The notes: generated by a model from the letters alone, not told the origin. Counted from the stretch's first letter, positions 8,556 to 17,441 are shown. The stretch: 64,000 bases of DNA from a bacterium (GCA_027485645.1 JAIXQR010000003.1:434001-498000), one strand, 5' to 3'. Program-made: numbers and translations.

Positions 8556-9170
8556 TCATTCTGGACTCTTAGGTTCAACTTTCGGGCTAGCCTCAAGCTG
8601 AGCAAGGCTTTGGGTGGTCAGCATTTGCGTTTGGATCCGCAAGCGACCATTCACGCGCTCTTCTTGTTGGACCAAACCACGGGACGGATGAATCCAGGTT
8701 CGAATTTCGCGCGGCGGACCGTCTCCCGTCAGAACGATGACCGCTTCTTCGAGCTTAAGCTTTTGACCATTGATCGTAAGTTCGACTGGCTTTGCGGGCG
8801 GCGGGGTGAGATTTCCGGCCACCGGGCTGGTTCGACCGAAGGACAGCGCCCGTCCGTGGTGCTTCATTTCGGTGCGGGACCAGAGCGGGATCGCCGGCTC
8901 ATAAAACGTGGTGCCGAGCTTCGATGCGTAAAGAACGTTGTTCTTCCAAGCCAAACGGGATGTCCCGAGGCCGCTGGCGAGTTCGACGCCGTTTGCTCCG
9001 GCGACCGAAACGTTGCGGGTCGCGCGGACAGTTTCGACGTAGCGCATCGGCGGCGCTAGCACGCGATAGGTCCAGGTTTGGCCGGGTTGCAGGGTGCCGC
9101 TCAGATCCTGGCCCCGGCAGCCCACAAGCATGAGGCTCAGAGCAAGGCCCGTGAGATGCACCGCGCGCAA
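8556..9170 (-). CDS. Predicted lipoprotein
   Basis: 204 aa with a probable TTG start 1 nt after the uvrD stop (a GTG three codons in is the alternative). The N-terminus is a lipoprotein signal with the lipobox LVGC about residue 18, so it should be processed by the LspA encoded at 57965. The rest is beta-rich: GQTWTYRV, then YVETVRATRNVSV and LTINGQKLKLEEAVIVL. This resembles proteins with repeated beta-hairpins that hold a signal or lipid, but no family is certain. Being packed between uvrD and the HD gene suggests co-transcription rather than a shared pathway. Confidence 0.72.
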   Translation of the reverse strand: MRAVHLTGLALSLMLVGCRGQDLSGTLQPGQTWTYRVLAPPMRYVETVRATRNVSVAGANGVELASGLGTSRLAWKNNVLYASKLGTTFYEPAIPLWSRTEMKHHGRALSFGRTSPVAGNLTPPPAKPVELTINGQKLKLEEAVIVLTGDGPPREIRTWIHPSRGLVQQEERVNGRLRIQTQMLTTQSLAQLEASPKVEPKSPE

Positions 9171-9171
9171 G

Positions 9172-11391
9172 TTAGACCGCCTCCAACTTTGCGAGCTTTT
9201 GCACCAGCTTTTTCACGCCAACCACGCCCGGAAATGCGACGGTGACTTCCACATCATCTCGGACGGGATTGCAGGCGACAACGACGCCCATGCCAAATTT
9301 TGGATGCTGCACGCGCTGACCGGTTTGGAACGGAGCGATCCAAGTGGGTGCGGTGCTTTCCACCACCGGCGTCGGGGTGACCGTCGCGCCGCCGCTTCGA
9401 TAAGATCCGCCGCGCTCGGAGAGCACGTTGCCCGTCCTTCCGCCGTGTCCAAAGTTGTATTCACCGACGGCATCGAGCAATTCCGTCGGAATTTCATCTA
9501 GGAATCGGGACCGCCGGTTGAAGTTCGGCGTGCCAAAGACGGACCGCCGATGGGCGTGGAGAAGGTTTAGCTCCTCCTTCGCTCGGGTCATTCCGACATA
9601 GGCGAGTCGCCGTTCTTCTTCGAGTTCCGAGTCGGAGCCAAGGGATCGGGAGTGCGGGAAGACGCCTTCCTCCATGCCCGTGATAAACACCACGGGGAAC
9701 TCGAGCCCTTTTGCCGAGTGCAGGGTCATCAGCGTAACTGCGTCCCCACCTTCGATCTTAAGGGCGTCCACGTCTGCGACAAGGGAGACGCTCTCGAGGA
9801 AGGCACCAAGGGTCGGCTCGTCGGCGGTGGCGTCAAACTCGCTCGCGACGTTCAAGAATTCTTGGAGGTTTTCTTGGCGGCTCACGGAATCCTGGCTACG
9901 GTCCTCTCGCAGCATGTCGAGATAACCACTACCGTTTATCAGATTCAGCATCAATGCCGTAATCGTGCCGCTAGCCTGATCTTGGGCTTCTTGGATCACC
10001 CCAATGAAGCCGCGAAGACTCGAGGCGGTTTTGTTGGGCAGGCTGGCTTGGAGTTCCTGATCCTGAACGGCATCGTAAAGGCTTCCGCCCATAACGGCGG
10101 CGCGCTCTTCGAGCTTGGTGAGTGCCCCCGCGCCGACACCGCGAGTGGGAACGTTGACGATCCGCTTAAAGCTCACGTCGTCGCGCGGGTTGAACACGAG
10201 GCGAAGGTACGCCAGCATGTCCTTGATTTCCTTTCGGTCGTAGAATCGCTGCCCGCCGACCAGGATGTGCGGAATCCGGCTCGTGAGGAAGGCTTCTTCC
10301 ATCGTTCGGCTTTGCGCGTTAGTTCGGTAGAGAACGGCAAAGTCCTTGTACGGCCGACGGCCGGTGCGGACCGCTTGCTGGATCCGGTCGGCGACGATCA
10401 TGCCCTCGTCCTGCTCGGTTCCGGCTTGAGATAGCTTGATTTGAGCGCCTTGGTCGTTCTCGGTCCAAAGCTCCTTTCTCGCCCGGCTCTGGTTCTTTTG
10501 AATCACGGCATTCGCCGCCGCCAGGATGGTCTTGGTGCTGCGGTAGTTCCGCTCTAGCTTGATGATTGTGGCGTCGGGATAGTCGGATCCGAATTTCAGG
10601 ATCAGGCTGACATCTGCACCGCGCCAGGCATAAATGCTCTGGTCATCGTCTCCCACGACCATAACGTTCCGGTGCTTTGCGCCGAGCAGATGAACAAGGT
10701 TGTACTGCGAAAAGTTGACGTCCTGGTACTCGTCGACCATCACGTGCAGGAACCGCTCTTGGTACTTCTCGCGAACATCGTCGCGCTGCTCTAAGAGCCG
10801 GTTCGCATAGAAAATAATGTCGTCGAAGTCGAGCGCGTTCGACTTGGTGAGGAGTTTGTTGTAGGCGGGGTAGATGTCCGCGACGATGCCTTCAAAGTAG
10901 CCAGCGGTCCGTTCCTTGTACTTCTCGGGGGTTTGGAGCTTTTCTTTCGCGCGGGAGATTTCGGCTAGGACGGCGCGGGGCTGAACCGCCTTGTCGTCAA
11001 TGTTCTTCTGTTTCAGAATGTCGCGGATGAGCGCCATCTGGTCGCCATCGTCATAGATAACGAAGTTCGGGTCGATGCCAATAGCACTACCGTCGATTCT
11101 CAACATTCGCGCGCAGAGGGAGTGGAACGTACCTACCCACATCGACTTCGTGGAGTCCACGCCGAGATGGATGACGCGCTCTTTAAGCTCTCTCGCCGCC
11201 TTGTTGGTAAACGTCACGGCGAGGATGCGAGATGGGCGAACGCCATCTTGCACGAGTCGCGCAATTCGGTGGGTGATCACCCGGGTCTTGCCCGAACCTG
11301 CACCGGCAAAAATCAGCAGGGGGCCGTTTGTATGCAAAACTGCCGCTCGTTGTTCTGGATTTAGAGAATCGAGATCAATCGCCGCTTGCAT
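9172..11391 (-). CDS. pcrA: UvrD/PcrA-type superfamily 1 DNA helicase
   Basis: 739 aa, typical for PcrA/UvrD. It is a 3'-5' helicase for nucleotide-excision and mismatch repair and for removing stalled proteins or R-loops. Motifs in order: Q-motif NPEQRAAV (11-18), Walker A GAGSGKT (30-36), the Walker B region VDEYQDVN, motif III GDDDQSIYAWRGAD, motif IV LERNYRS, motif V TLHSAKGLEF and motif VI RLAYVGMTRAKEEL. The C-terminus carries the Tudor-like RNA polymerase-binding segment seen in PcrA (RVQHPKFGMGVV). Two ATGs lie at 11397 and 11391; the second is chosen because TATACT is then 7 nt upstream. uvrD versus pcrA cannot be separated from sequence alone. Confidence 0.95.
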   Translation of the reverse strand: MQAAIDLDSLNPEQRAAVLHTNGPLLIFAGAGSGKTRVITHRIARLVQDGVRPSRILAVTFTNKAARELKERVIHLGVDSTKSMWVGTFHSLCARMLRIDGSAIGIDPNFVIYDDGDQMALIRDILKQKNIDDKAVQPRAVLAEISRAKEKLQTPEKYKERTAGYFEGIVADIYPAYNKLLTKSNALDFDDIIFYANRLLEQRDDVREKYQERFLHVMVDEYQDVNFSQYNLVHLLGAKHRNVMVVGDDDQSIYAWRGADVSLILKFGSDYPDATIIKLERNYRSTKTILAAANAVIQKNQSRARKELWTENDQGAQIKLSQAGTEQDEGMIVADRIQQAVRTGRRPYKDFAVLYRTNAQSRTMEEAFLTSRIPHILVGGQRFYDRKEIKDMLAYLRLVFNPRDDVSFKRIVNVPTRGVGAGALTKLEERAAVMGGSLYDAVQDQELQASLPNKTASSLRGFIGVIQEAQDQASGTITALMLNLINGSGYLDMLREDRSQDSVSRQENLQEFLNVASEFDATADEPTLGAFLESVSLVADVDALKIEGGDAVTLMTLHSAKGLEFPVVFITGMEEGVFPHSRSLGSDSELEEERRLAYVGMTRAKEELNLLHAHRRSVFGTPNFNRRSRFLDEIPTELLDAVGEYNFGHGGRTGNVLSERGGSYRSGGATVTPTPVVESTAPTWIAPFQTGQRVQHPKFGMGVVVACNPVRDDVEVTVAFPGVVGVKKLVQKLAKLEAV

Positions 11392-11398
11392 AGACATT

Positions 11399-11404
11399 AG
11401 TATA
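11399..11404 (-). promoter_or_regulatory. -10-like box TATACT before pcrA/uvrD
   Basis: TATACT is 7 nt before ATG 11391 but only 1 nt before ATG 11397, which favours the shorter protein. Confidence 0.5.
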
Positions 11405-11524
11405 CGTTTTGCTCAGATGCCCTAGGGGTTTGTGACATTTCGAGAGGAATTTAACGTCCTTATAAGTACAGCTTGCGACTGATCGGCGATGGCCGGTCTG
11501 TCCAAATTGAGGTTACGGCAATTC

Positions 11525-13102
11525 ATGAATCGATGTATCGGTACTTTAGCGTTGATGATCGTGGGCGGAGCAGCATTTGCTCAGGCACCCTTTACGATTG
11601 TTTACCCACCAGATGGCACCAAGGTCAGAGAGAAGCTGAACGTCCGGTTCCCGAACAACAGCATGCCGCCCAACAGCTACGTTGGCATCTTCCTGAACGG
11701 CAAGCTGATTGAAGCGACCAAGCCAACCTACGTCGTTCCAAAGAACGCCAAGGGCAAAGCGACGGGCCGACCTTACTACCAGTACGTCCTTGACGTTAAG
11801 GGACGAGGCATCGCAGACACCAAGGGAGAGTCGATCGAACTCAAAGCGATCCTCTTCACTGAAGTGAACGACGAACCACGAATCGTTGACCAGTCTTCGG
11901 TCCGAATCATGGTTGACAAGTCGGCGGGAATCGCCGTCCCGAACAACGGTCTGCTTCTCCGCTACGGATTCAAAGTCGGCACGGAAATTTCGTACAAGGT
12001 TCAAGAGCGAGCGGCGATCAGCCAGATCACCGAGAGCCAGGCGAAGCTTGGCGGAAAGCCAGCTGAGCTCCCAATCGAAGGCCGAGCGCTTCGAATGCTT
12101 TACGCGTTCGACAACGTTGTCAGCACGCCAAACGGCCTGCAGTACATCGTTCGAATGCAGCCTCTTTCCGAGAAAGGAAAGAACTACGCTGACCTCCAGA
12201 CAGCTTCCGACGACCAAGTCAAGCGATACATGGACTACGAGATGGCTCCCATCTACATGCAGATGACCGGTACCGGCCTGCAGGTTTGGGGATCGATTCC
12301 TCCATACATCGCCTTCGAAGGAACGACCGGAGAAGGATCACGACTCGACCTCTTCGCATCGCTGCCGCTGCCAACCCTTCCAGAGAAGCGGGTTCGACCC
12401 GGCGACTCGTGGCAGGCACGATTCCAGGATGGCGTCATTGACCTCGACAAGCTTTACGATGTGACCTCGGTTGTCCGAACGACCCCAGGTCGCGGTGAGT
12501 TCGTTGGCGTCGAATGGGAGCGAGGACGACGATGTGCTGTCATCCGCAACATCATCGAAGTCGGAACGGCTTCGCTCGAATCTCGTGGACTCGCCCGAGC
12601 TGGCGTTCAGGAAGACGAGCGACGATCGCTGAACGAAACGATTTGGTTCGACCTCGACCGAAAGGTCATCGTGAAGATCATTCGCGAGCAGACCATCGAC
12701 ACGACGCAGGACATTAGCCGCGTAACGGGCTTCGGCTCGGGCGGCGGTGGCGGAACGGCTGGCGCACCCGGTGCCGGTGCCCCTGGAGTTGGTGCTCCGG
12801 GTGCTGGTGGACCACCTCCAGGCTTCGGTGGACCTGGTGGCGGCGGTCAGGGTGATGACAACAAGGCCATCAACCCAGGCAGCCTTTCGGACATTCTTCG
12901 ACAGATTCGCCCCGGTGGCGGTGGTCGCGGTGGACGCGGCGGCGGTCAGACCGGTCCTGGCGGATTTGGTCAGGGCGGATTCCCAGGCGCTCCTGGTGCC
13001 CCAGGTGGATTCGGCGGCGGACAGGGCCGCATCGGTCAGCTCAACGCACAGGACAAGGTCCTCACCCGAATTCGCATCCAGCGAATCTTCACCCTCGAAT
13101 AA
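11525..13102 (+). CDS. Secreted protein with Gly/Pro-rich C-terminal tail
   Basis: 525 aa from ATG 11525; an ATG at 11489 would add 12 residues. A signal peptide ends at GGAAFAQ (about residue 20). The N-terminal part looks like an Ig-like surface domain (FTIVYPPDGTKVREKLNVRF). The middle, about 140-410, is beta-rich without a family I recognise. Residues about 415-510 are low complexity with repeated GAPG and GGP units and an RGGRGGGQ block, collagen-like but without a strict Gly-X-Y register; the last 15 residues are ordinary again. Arginine is mostly CGA (about 24 of 38 by my count), a bias shared with other likely abundant secreted proteins here. It is probably a surface or matrix protein; no function can be assigned. 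Confidence 0.75.
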   Translation: MNRCIGTLALMIVGGAAFAQAPFTIVYPPDGTKVREKLNVRFPNNSMPPNSYVGIFLNGKLIEATKPTYVVPKNAKGKATGRPYYQYVLDVKGRGIADTKGESIELKAILFTEVNDEPRIVDQSSVRIMVDKSAGIAVPNNGLLLRYGFKVGTEISYKVQERAAISQITESQAKLGGKPAELPIEGRALRMLYAFDNVVSTPNGLQYIVRMQPLSEKGKNYADLQTASDDQVKRYMDYEMAPIYMQMTGTGLQVWGSIPPYIAFEGTTGEGSRLDLFASLPLPTLPEKRVRPGDSWQARFQDGVIDLDKLYDVTSVVRTTPGRGEFVGVEWERGRRCAVIRNIIEVGTASLESRGLARAGVQEDERRSLNETIWFDLDRKVIVKIIREQTIDTTQDISRVTGFGSGGGGGTAGAPGAGAPGVGAPGAGGPPPGFGGPGGGGQGDDNKAINPGSLSDILRQIRPGGGGRGGRGGGQTGPGGFGQGGFPGAPGAPGGFGGGQGRIGQLNAQDKVLTRIRIQRIFTLE

Positions 13103-13118
13103 ATCGATGGGTCCCAAG

Positions 13119-13144
13119 TTGTGGCCCGGGTTTCCGGGCCACAA
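13119..13144 (+). terminator. Perfect 11-bp hairpin between the Gly-rich protein and tatC
   Basis: TTGTGGCCCGG pairs with CCGGGCCACAA around the loop GTTT. There is no T-run after it, so it may be a pausing or RNA-stability structure, or a factor-dependent terminator, rather than a classic intrinsic terminator. Confidence 0.5.
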
Positions 13145-13159
13145 TAGAGGAACGGCTCT

Positions 13160-14095
13160 ATGGCATTCCTCAAGAAAACACGGTCGCCAAAGCCTTACCT
13201 AGGCGATCCGGACGAATACCGTCTTACCCTCGTTGAGCATCTAGAAGAGCTCCGAGACCGAATCATCCGCGCCTTGACTCTCTTGGTTGTCGGGTCTGTT
13301 ATCGGGTGGTGCGCGTTCCCATACGTCTATTCGTTTTTGAACGATATGGTCAACGGCGCCGTCCGCACGTCTTTGCCGAAGGGTGTTTCCTATAGCGAAG
13401 CGTTCTTCAACACCGCCGATGCGTTTTTGCTCAGAGTTAAGTTGAGTTTCCAGCTTGGCGTTGTACTCAGTTTCCCATTCTTGGTCCTAGAGTTGTGGGG
13501 ATTCATCGCGCCAGCGTTGAAACCTAGCGAGCAAGTTCCGTTCAAGAAGCTTGCCCCTATCAGCTTGATCCTCTTTGTCATGGGCGCTGCGTTCTGCTGG
13601 GTGATTTTGCCGAGCGCGATCTCATTCTTTATCAGCTTCAGCGCAGATTTCCAAAACGTGGAAATCAAGCAGGAAGCCGGCAAGATGGTCTTCTTCGTGC
13701 TCAAGATGATGCTGGCCTTTGGCATCAGCTTCCAGCTTCCGCTCGTGGTCTACGCCCTCGGGATGCTGGAGTTGCTCACCGCCGAAACCTTGATCAAGTA
13801 CTGGAGGCAAGCGGCGACGTTTATCTTCATCGCTTCGGCGGTCATCACCCCTAGCGGCGACGCCTTCAGCATGGCGATGATGGCCGTGCCGATGGTGATC
13901 TTGTTCCTGATCAGCGTCTACTTTGTAAACCTGACCCAAAAGAAACGGCGAAAGGAACGAGAAGCCGAAGAGGCGGAGCGAGAAGAGCTGGAGAATCGAG
14001 AGCGACAAGCCCGTCAGGACGAACTCGACAAGCTGGACGAGGAAGAGGCTGCCGTAATGGAAAACGAGGGACCCGCTGAGAATCGAGCTGAGTGA
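13160..14095 (+). CDS. tatC: Sec-independent protein translocase subunit TatC
   Basis: 311 aa, longer than the usual 240-260. TatC is the multi-spanning receptor of the twin-arginine export system and recognises RR signal peptides. The N-terminal motif YRLTLVEHLEELRDRII (about 20-36) is diagnostic, and six hydrophobic segments follow, with SFPFLVLELWGFIAPAL in the central part. After the last segment (about residue 250) comes an unusual tail of about 55 residues that is almost wholly charged (KKRRKEREAEEAEREELE), predicted as a single helix or coiled coil. tatA/tatB genes are not in this window. It overlaps the likely true beginning of the next gene. Confidence 0.95.
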   Translation: MAFLKKTRSPKPYLGDPDEYRLTLVEHLEELRDRIIRALTLLVVGSVIGWCAFPYVYSFLNDMVNGAVRTSLPKGVSYSEAFFNTADAFLLRVKLSFQLGVVLSFPFLVLELWGFIAPALKPSEQVPFKKLAPISLILFVMGAAFCWVILPSAISFFISFSADFQNVEIKQEAGKMVFFVLKMMLAFGISFQLPLVVYALGMLELLTAETLIKYWRQAATFIFIASAVITPSGDAFSMAMMAVPMVILFLISVYFVNLTQKKRRKEREAEEAEREELENRERQARQDELDKLDEEEAAVMENEGPAENRAE

Positions 14096-14159
14096 TCCGG
14101 ACCTTCGTGGTCAGATTGTTCACATCGATGAGAGAGAACCTCGCGAGGCAAGGTATGCC

Positions 14160-16259
14160 GTGCCGAGGACGCAGCCTCCGGCCGCCCTCCGCGCTCAGCT
14201 GCCAGTGGATCAACAGGAGCGCCTCTACGTGCACCAGGCGCAAGCCTATGATGCGGCGATGGCGGGCCGGAACGTGGTTCTGGCCACCGGAACCAACTCG
14301 GGCAAGACCCTCGGGTTCCTTTTACCGGTGCTGCATCGGTACTACGCCGAGCCAGCTTCGCGCTCAATCCTGATTTATCCGACCAAAGCGCTCGCGCAGG
14401 ATCAGCTTTCGCGACTGCGCGAACTGATGGCGTTTCCGGAGGAAGCGGGAGTTTATGACGGCGACACACCCAAGGCGGCCCGTGCGCGGTTGCGGCAAAA
14501 CGGCCGAATTCTGCTCACGAACCCAGACATGCTGCACCTCGGAATCTTGCCCTCGCACGAGAACTGGGCAAAGTGGTTTCGAACCCTAAGTTTCTTGGTT
14601 CTCGATGAAATGCACGTCTATCGCGGCGTGTTTGGTTCGCATGTTGGCAACGTCCTGCGGCGTACCCTGCGCCTTGCCGAGTGGTACCGCCGTGCGCCGC
14701 AGGTCCTTGCCGGAAGCGCGACGATCGCTAACCCTGGCGAGCATTTCCGCAACCTGACTGGTCTGTCGGCCGAAGTCGTGGATGACGACGGAAGCCCACG
14801 CGGTAAGCGAACGGTCCTGTTCTTCAATCCGCCGCACGTGAACCCGGAGAAGCGCCTCAGCCCGAACGTCGCGACATCGCAGATTCTGAGCGACCTCGTG
14901 AATCGCGAGGTTCGAACCTTGGCTTTCTGTCGAACTCGTGTTTCGGCAGAGCTGGTCGGGCGTTACGCAGCGGAACGAACAAAGGCGAACAAGGTGGAGA
15001 CTTACCGCGCCGGATACACGCCGAAGGAACGTCGTGACATCGAAAAGCGACTTCATTCCGGCAAGCTGATCGGACTCAGCGCGACGAATGCCATGGAGCT
15101 TGGCGTTGATGTTGGGCAACTGGATGCGGTGCTCATCAACGGGTACCCCGGTTCAATCAGTAGTTTTTGGCAGCAAGCCGGACGCGCGGGCCGCGGAAGC
15201 CGGGATGGGCTTGCCATTTATGTTGCCCACGACGAACCGTTGGAACAGTTCCTGCTTCGGGATCCTAGCCGAATCTTGGATGGGGTTTGCGAAAGCGCGG
15301 TCGCCAATCCGGAAAACCCGCAAATTCTAAGCGCGCACCTCAAGTGTGCGGCGCACGAAAAGCCGCTGACCATGAGCGAACTTCAGCAGTTCGGGGAAGA
15401 AGCGCTGAGCCTCGCGGAGAGCATGGACCGGAGCGGGGAGTTAGAGTTTCGGCAAGGAGCGTTTGTCTACCCACGGGAAGAGTCGCCTGCGCTAGACGTC
15501 AACATCCGCTCGGCGGGCGGCGAGACCATCTTGCTCATGGTTGGTGGCGAGGAGCTTGGCAGCATGGAGGAGTGGCGCGCGCTGCGCTCGGCCCACGTTG
15601 GCGCGATCTATCTGCATCGTGGTGCCACGTTTGAGGTCGTGGAGCTTAACCTGGACGCAAAGGTCGCTCGGTTGGAGCCGACTTCGGTTCCGTACTACAC
15701 CCAAGCCGTGGTGAGCAGCATTGTGATGCCGCAGAAAACCTTCAAACAAAGCGGTCCTTGGAGCCTGTGCGGGGTGCAAGTCACCACTTCGGTGACCGGC
15801 TACCGGCGAAAGATGTTGGATGGCGATCAGTTTCTGGACATGATCGATCTCGACCTGCCTTCCCAGACGTTCGAGACGGTTGCGTTGCGTAGGGATCTGC
15901 CATCGCCGGAGGAAGAAGAGGACGCCCACCGGTTCATCGGCGGAGTGCACGGGGTCGAGCATGCGCTGCTCGCGATTGCACCATTGCTAGCCGGTTGTGA
16001 TCGGGGCGACCTAGGTTCGAGTTGGTCGAGCATGATGTACGACACTTTTCGCCCGGCCGTCTTCATTTACGATGAAGTGCCTGGTGGCATTGGGTTAGCC
16101 GAAAAGCTGTTTGAGAACACCGACCTCCTCCGCGCCATGGCGCGGCAGTTAGTGCAACTCTGCCCCTGCGACGCAGGATGTCCGAGCTGTCTCTTGAGTG
16201 CGCGGTGTGAGTCCGGCAATGATCCATTGGATAAGTTGATCTCGATAAAGCTGCTGTAG
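14160..16259 (+). CDS. MrfA/YprA-type DEAD/DEAH helicase with DUF1998 cysteine cluster
   Basis: 699 aa from GTG 14160, the first standard start codon, but the gene almost certainly begins further upstream. Helicase motifs: GTNSGKT (Walker A), LVLDEMHVYRG (DEVH-like box), GSATIANP (motif III), then GLSATNAMELGVDVG and QQAGRAGRG. The C-terminus has the DUF1998 cysteines CPCDAGCPSC. B. subtilis MrfA (YprA) is a repair helicase for mitomycin-type DNA damage that works with the nuclease MrfB. In the same frame before 14160 the codons read IVHIDEREPREARYA, which matches the conserved VVNWHEIEPREA start of YprA. That frame is open back to 14058 but has no ATG, GTG or TTG; CTG 14088 or 14076 is possible. 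No mrfB is adjacent. Confidence 0.9.
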   Translation: MPRTQPPAALRAQLPVDQQERLYVHQAQAYDAAMAGRNVVLATGTNSGKTLGFLLPVLHRYYAEPASRSILIYPTKALAQDQLSRLRELMAFPEEAGVYDGDTPKAARARLRQNGRILLTNPDMLHLGILPSHENWAKWFRTLSFLVLDEMHVYRGVFGSHVGNVLRRTLRLAEWYRRAPQVLAGSATIANPGEHFRNLTGLSAEVVDDDGSPRGKRTVLFFNPPHVNPEKRLSPNVATSQILSDLVNREVRTLAFCRTRVSAELVGRYAAERTKANKVETYRAGYTPKERRDIEKRLHSGKLIGLSATNAMELGVDVGQLDAVLINGYPGSISSFWQQAGRAGRGSRDGLAIYVAHDEPLEQFLLRDPSRILDGVCESAVANPENPQILSAHLKCAAHEKPLTMSELQQFGEEALSLAESMDRSGELEFRQGAFVYPREESPALDVNIRSAGGETILLMVGGEELGSMEEWRALRSAHVGAIYLHRGATFEVVELNLDAKVARLEPTSVPYYTQAVVSSIVMPQKTFKQSGPWSLCGVQVTTSVTGYRRKMLDGDQFLDMIDLDLPSQTFETVALRRDLPSPEEEEDAHRFIGGVHGVEHALLAIAPLLAGCDRGDLGSSWSSMMYDTFRPAVFIYDEVPGGIGLAEKLFENTDLLRAMARQLVQLCPCDAGCPSCLLSARCESGNDPLDKLISIKLL

Positions 16260-16277
16260 CTAGCGACGGAGGTCGGC

Positions 16278-16283
16278 TAAACT
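16278..16283 (+). promoter_or_regulatory. -10-like box TAAACT before the sugar isomerase-like gene
   Basis: TAAACT lies 7 nt before the ATG at 16291. The same GGCTAAACT string precedes acpS on the other strand. Confidence 0.5.
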
Positions 16284-16290
16284 CCGTGCC

Positions 16291-17061
16291 ATGCAAGTGA
16301 GTTATTTCAAGGCCCTCTGGGGCATGGATATGCCGGTCAAGGATGCAATTCCGCTGGTTCTCGCGGCGGGGTTTGATGGCATCGAAGCTCCTCTCGGACA
16401 AGTCAAGGAAGCTCGCGCCGCTGGATACACCGGTCCGGCGATCGCGATGCTCTTCGGCGAGGATGCGAAAAAGCTTGCCGCAGACCTGCCCGCCTGTGCG
16501 GCGGTTCGTGCCACCAAAGTAACCGTCCACGCTGGCACAGAATATTGGGACTTCGAGAAGGGCTCCGCATTCCTCAAGGAGTTCCTTCCCGCCGTTGCCG
16601 ATTCCGGCTTGGAAGTCAACATTGAGACCCACCGCGGCCGCTTGCTGTTTGATCCGTCGAGCACGGTCAAGCTACTGGAGGCCTTTCCGCAGCTTCACGT
16701 TTGTGCCGATTTGAGCCACTGGACTTGCGTTTGTGGGAACATGCTAGAGGCCTACGACGAGGCCCTGAAGCTTGTCGCCACGCGGACCCGTCACATTCAC
16801 GCCCGAGTTGGACACACCGAAGGACCGCAGGTCCCCGACCCAAGAGCCGCCCATTGGAAGTGGGCCGTGGACCGATTTGTCTCGATTTGGACCGACATGA
16901 AGATCGCCGCCGAAAAGCGCGGCGACACCGTGTTGACCGTAGACCCCGAGTTCGGCCCGCCGAACTACCTCTGGACCAACGTCTCCGACGGCAAACCGGT
17001 CGCCGACCTATTCGAAGTCTGCGTCTGGATGCGAGACGAACTCAAGCGCCGCTGGGCTTAA
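16291..17061 (+). CDS. Sugar phosphate isomerase/epimerase-like TIM-barrel protein
   Basis: 256 aa. The pattern is that of the xylose isomerase-like AP endonuclease-2 family: the first strand is MQVSYFKALWG, and metal-site candidates appear as E in VNIETHRGR, D and H in HVCADLSHW, H in HIHARVGH and E in VDPEFGP. Members isomerise or epimerise sugars and related molecules, and the substrate is not predictable from sequence. It is a lone gene with its own promoter-like box; the stop lies 3 bp before the convergent acpS stop. True xylose isomerase is the separate gene at 19716. Confidence 0.82.
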   Translation: MQVSYFKALWGMDMPVKDAIPLVLAAGFDGIEAPLGQVKEARAAGYTGPAIAMLFGEDAKKLAADLPACAAVRATKVTVHAGTEYWDFEKGSAFLKEFLPAVADSGLEVNIETHRGRLLFDPSSTVKLLEAFPQLHVCADLSHWTCVCGNMLEAYDEALKLVATRTRHIHARVGHTEGPQVPDPRAAHWKWAVDRFVSIWTDMKIAAEKRGDTVLTVDPEFGPPNYLWTNVSDGKPVADLFEVCVWMRDELKRRWA

Positions 17062-17064
17062 CGC

Positions 17065-17427
17065 TCAGTAGATAGGCTTGTGCAAAACGACCCGCTCCAG
17101 GATCGCCACCGCGGCGGCGTGGGTGCGTTCGTGGGTGATGGAGATTTTTAGTCGCAGGCGAGCGGGGTCGAATTCGGCGGTGTGGACGCGGGCGGTGGGG
17201 ACGCCGAGTTCATCAGGCAGGACTTCCACCTGTTGCCAAGAAAGGCTGAGACCAACCGCTTTCGCCACTGCTTCTTTCGCCGCCCAGCGGCCCGCGACTT
17301 GGTAGGCGGTGCGGCAGTAGTCCCGCTCAGCGTCGGTGAGGATTCGGTAAATGAAGCGTGGATTTCGCTGCATTGCCCGCTTGATGCGAGCAATTTCCAC
17401 CAAGTCGATCCCGACGCCAATGACCAT
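17065..17427 (-). CDS. acpS: Holo-[acyl-carrier-protein] synthase
   Basis: 120 aa, the normal size. AcpS transfers 4'-phosphopantetheine from CoA to a serine of acyl carrier protein and so activates fatty-acid synthesis. The two magnesium-binding signatures are present: GIDLVEIARIKR at residues 6-17 (D8) and GRWAAKEAVAKAVG at about 47-60 (Glu in AAKE). The gene follows the large Fe-S protein on the same strand; its upstream box reuses that gene's stop codon, so acpS may be transcribed on its own. Confidence 0.94.
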   Translation of the reverse strand: MVIGVGIDLVEIARIKRAMQRNPRFIYRILTDAERDYCRTAYQVAGRWAAKEAVAKAVGLSLSWQQVEVLPDELGVPTARVHTAEFDPARLRLKISITHERTHAAAVAILERVVLHKPIY

Positions 17428-17435
17428 GAGAGGTT

Positions 17436-17441
17436 AGTTTA
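17436..17441 (-). promoter_or_regulatory. -10-like box TAAACT before acpS
   Basis: TAAACT is 8 nt before the ATG at 17427. Its TAA is also the stop codon of the upstream gene. Confidence 0.5.

Noticed and set aside
12750-13060. Tandem DNA repeat or mobile-element footprint in the Gly-rich region
   Set aside because: The repetition follows the codons of Gly/Pro units and keeps the frame; there are no flanking inverted repeats.
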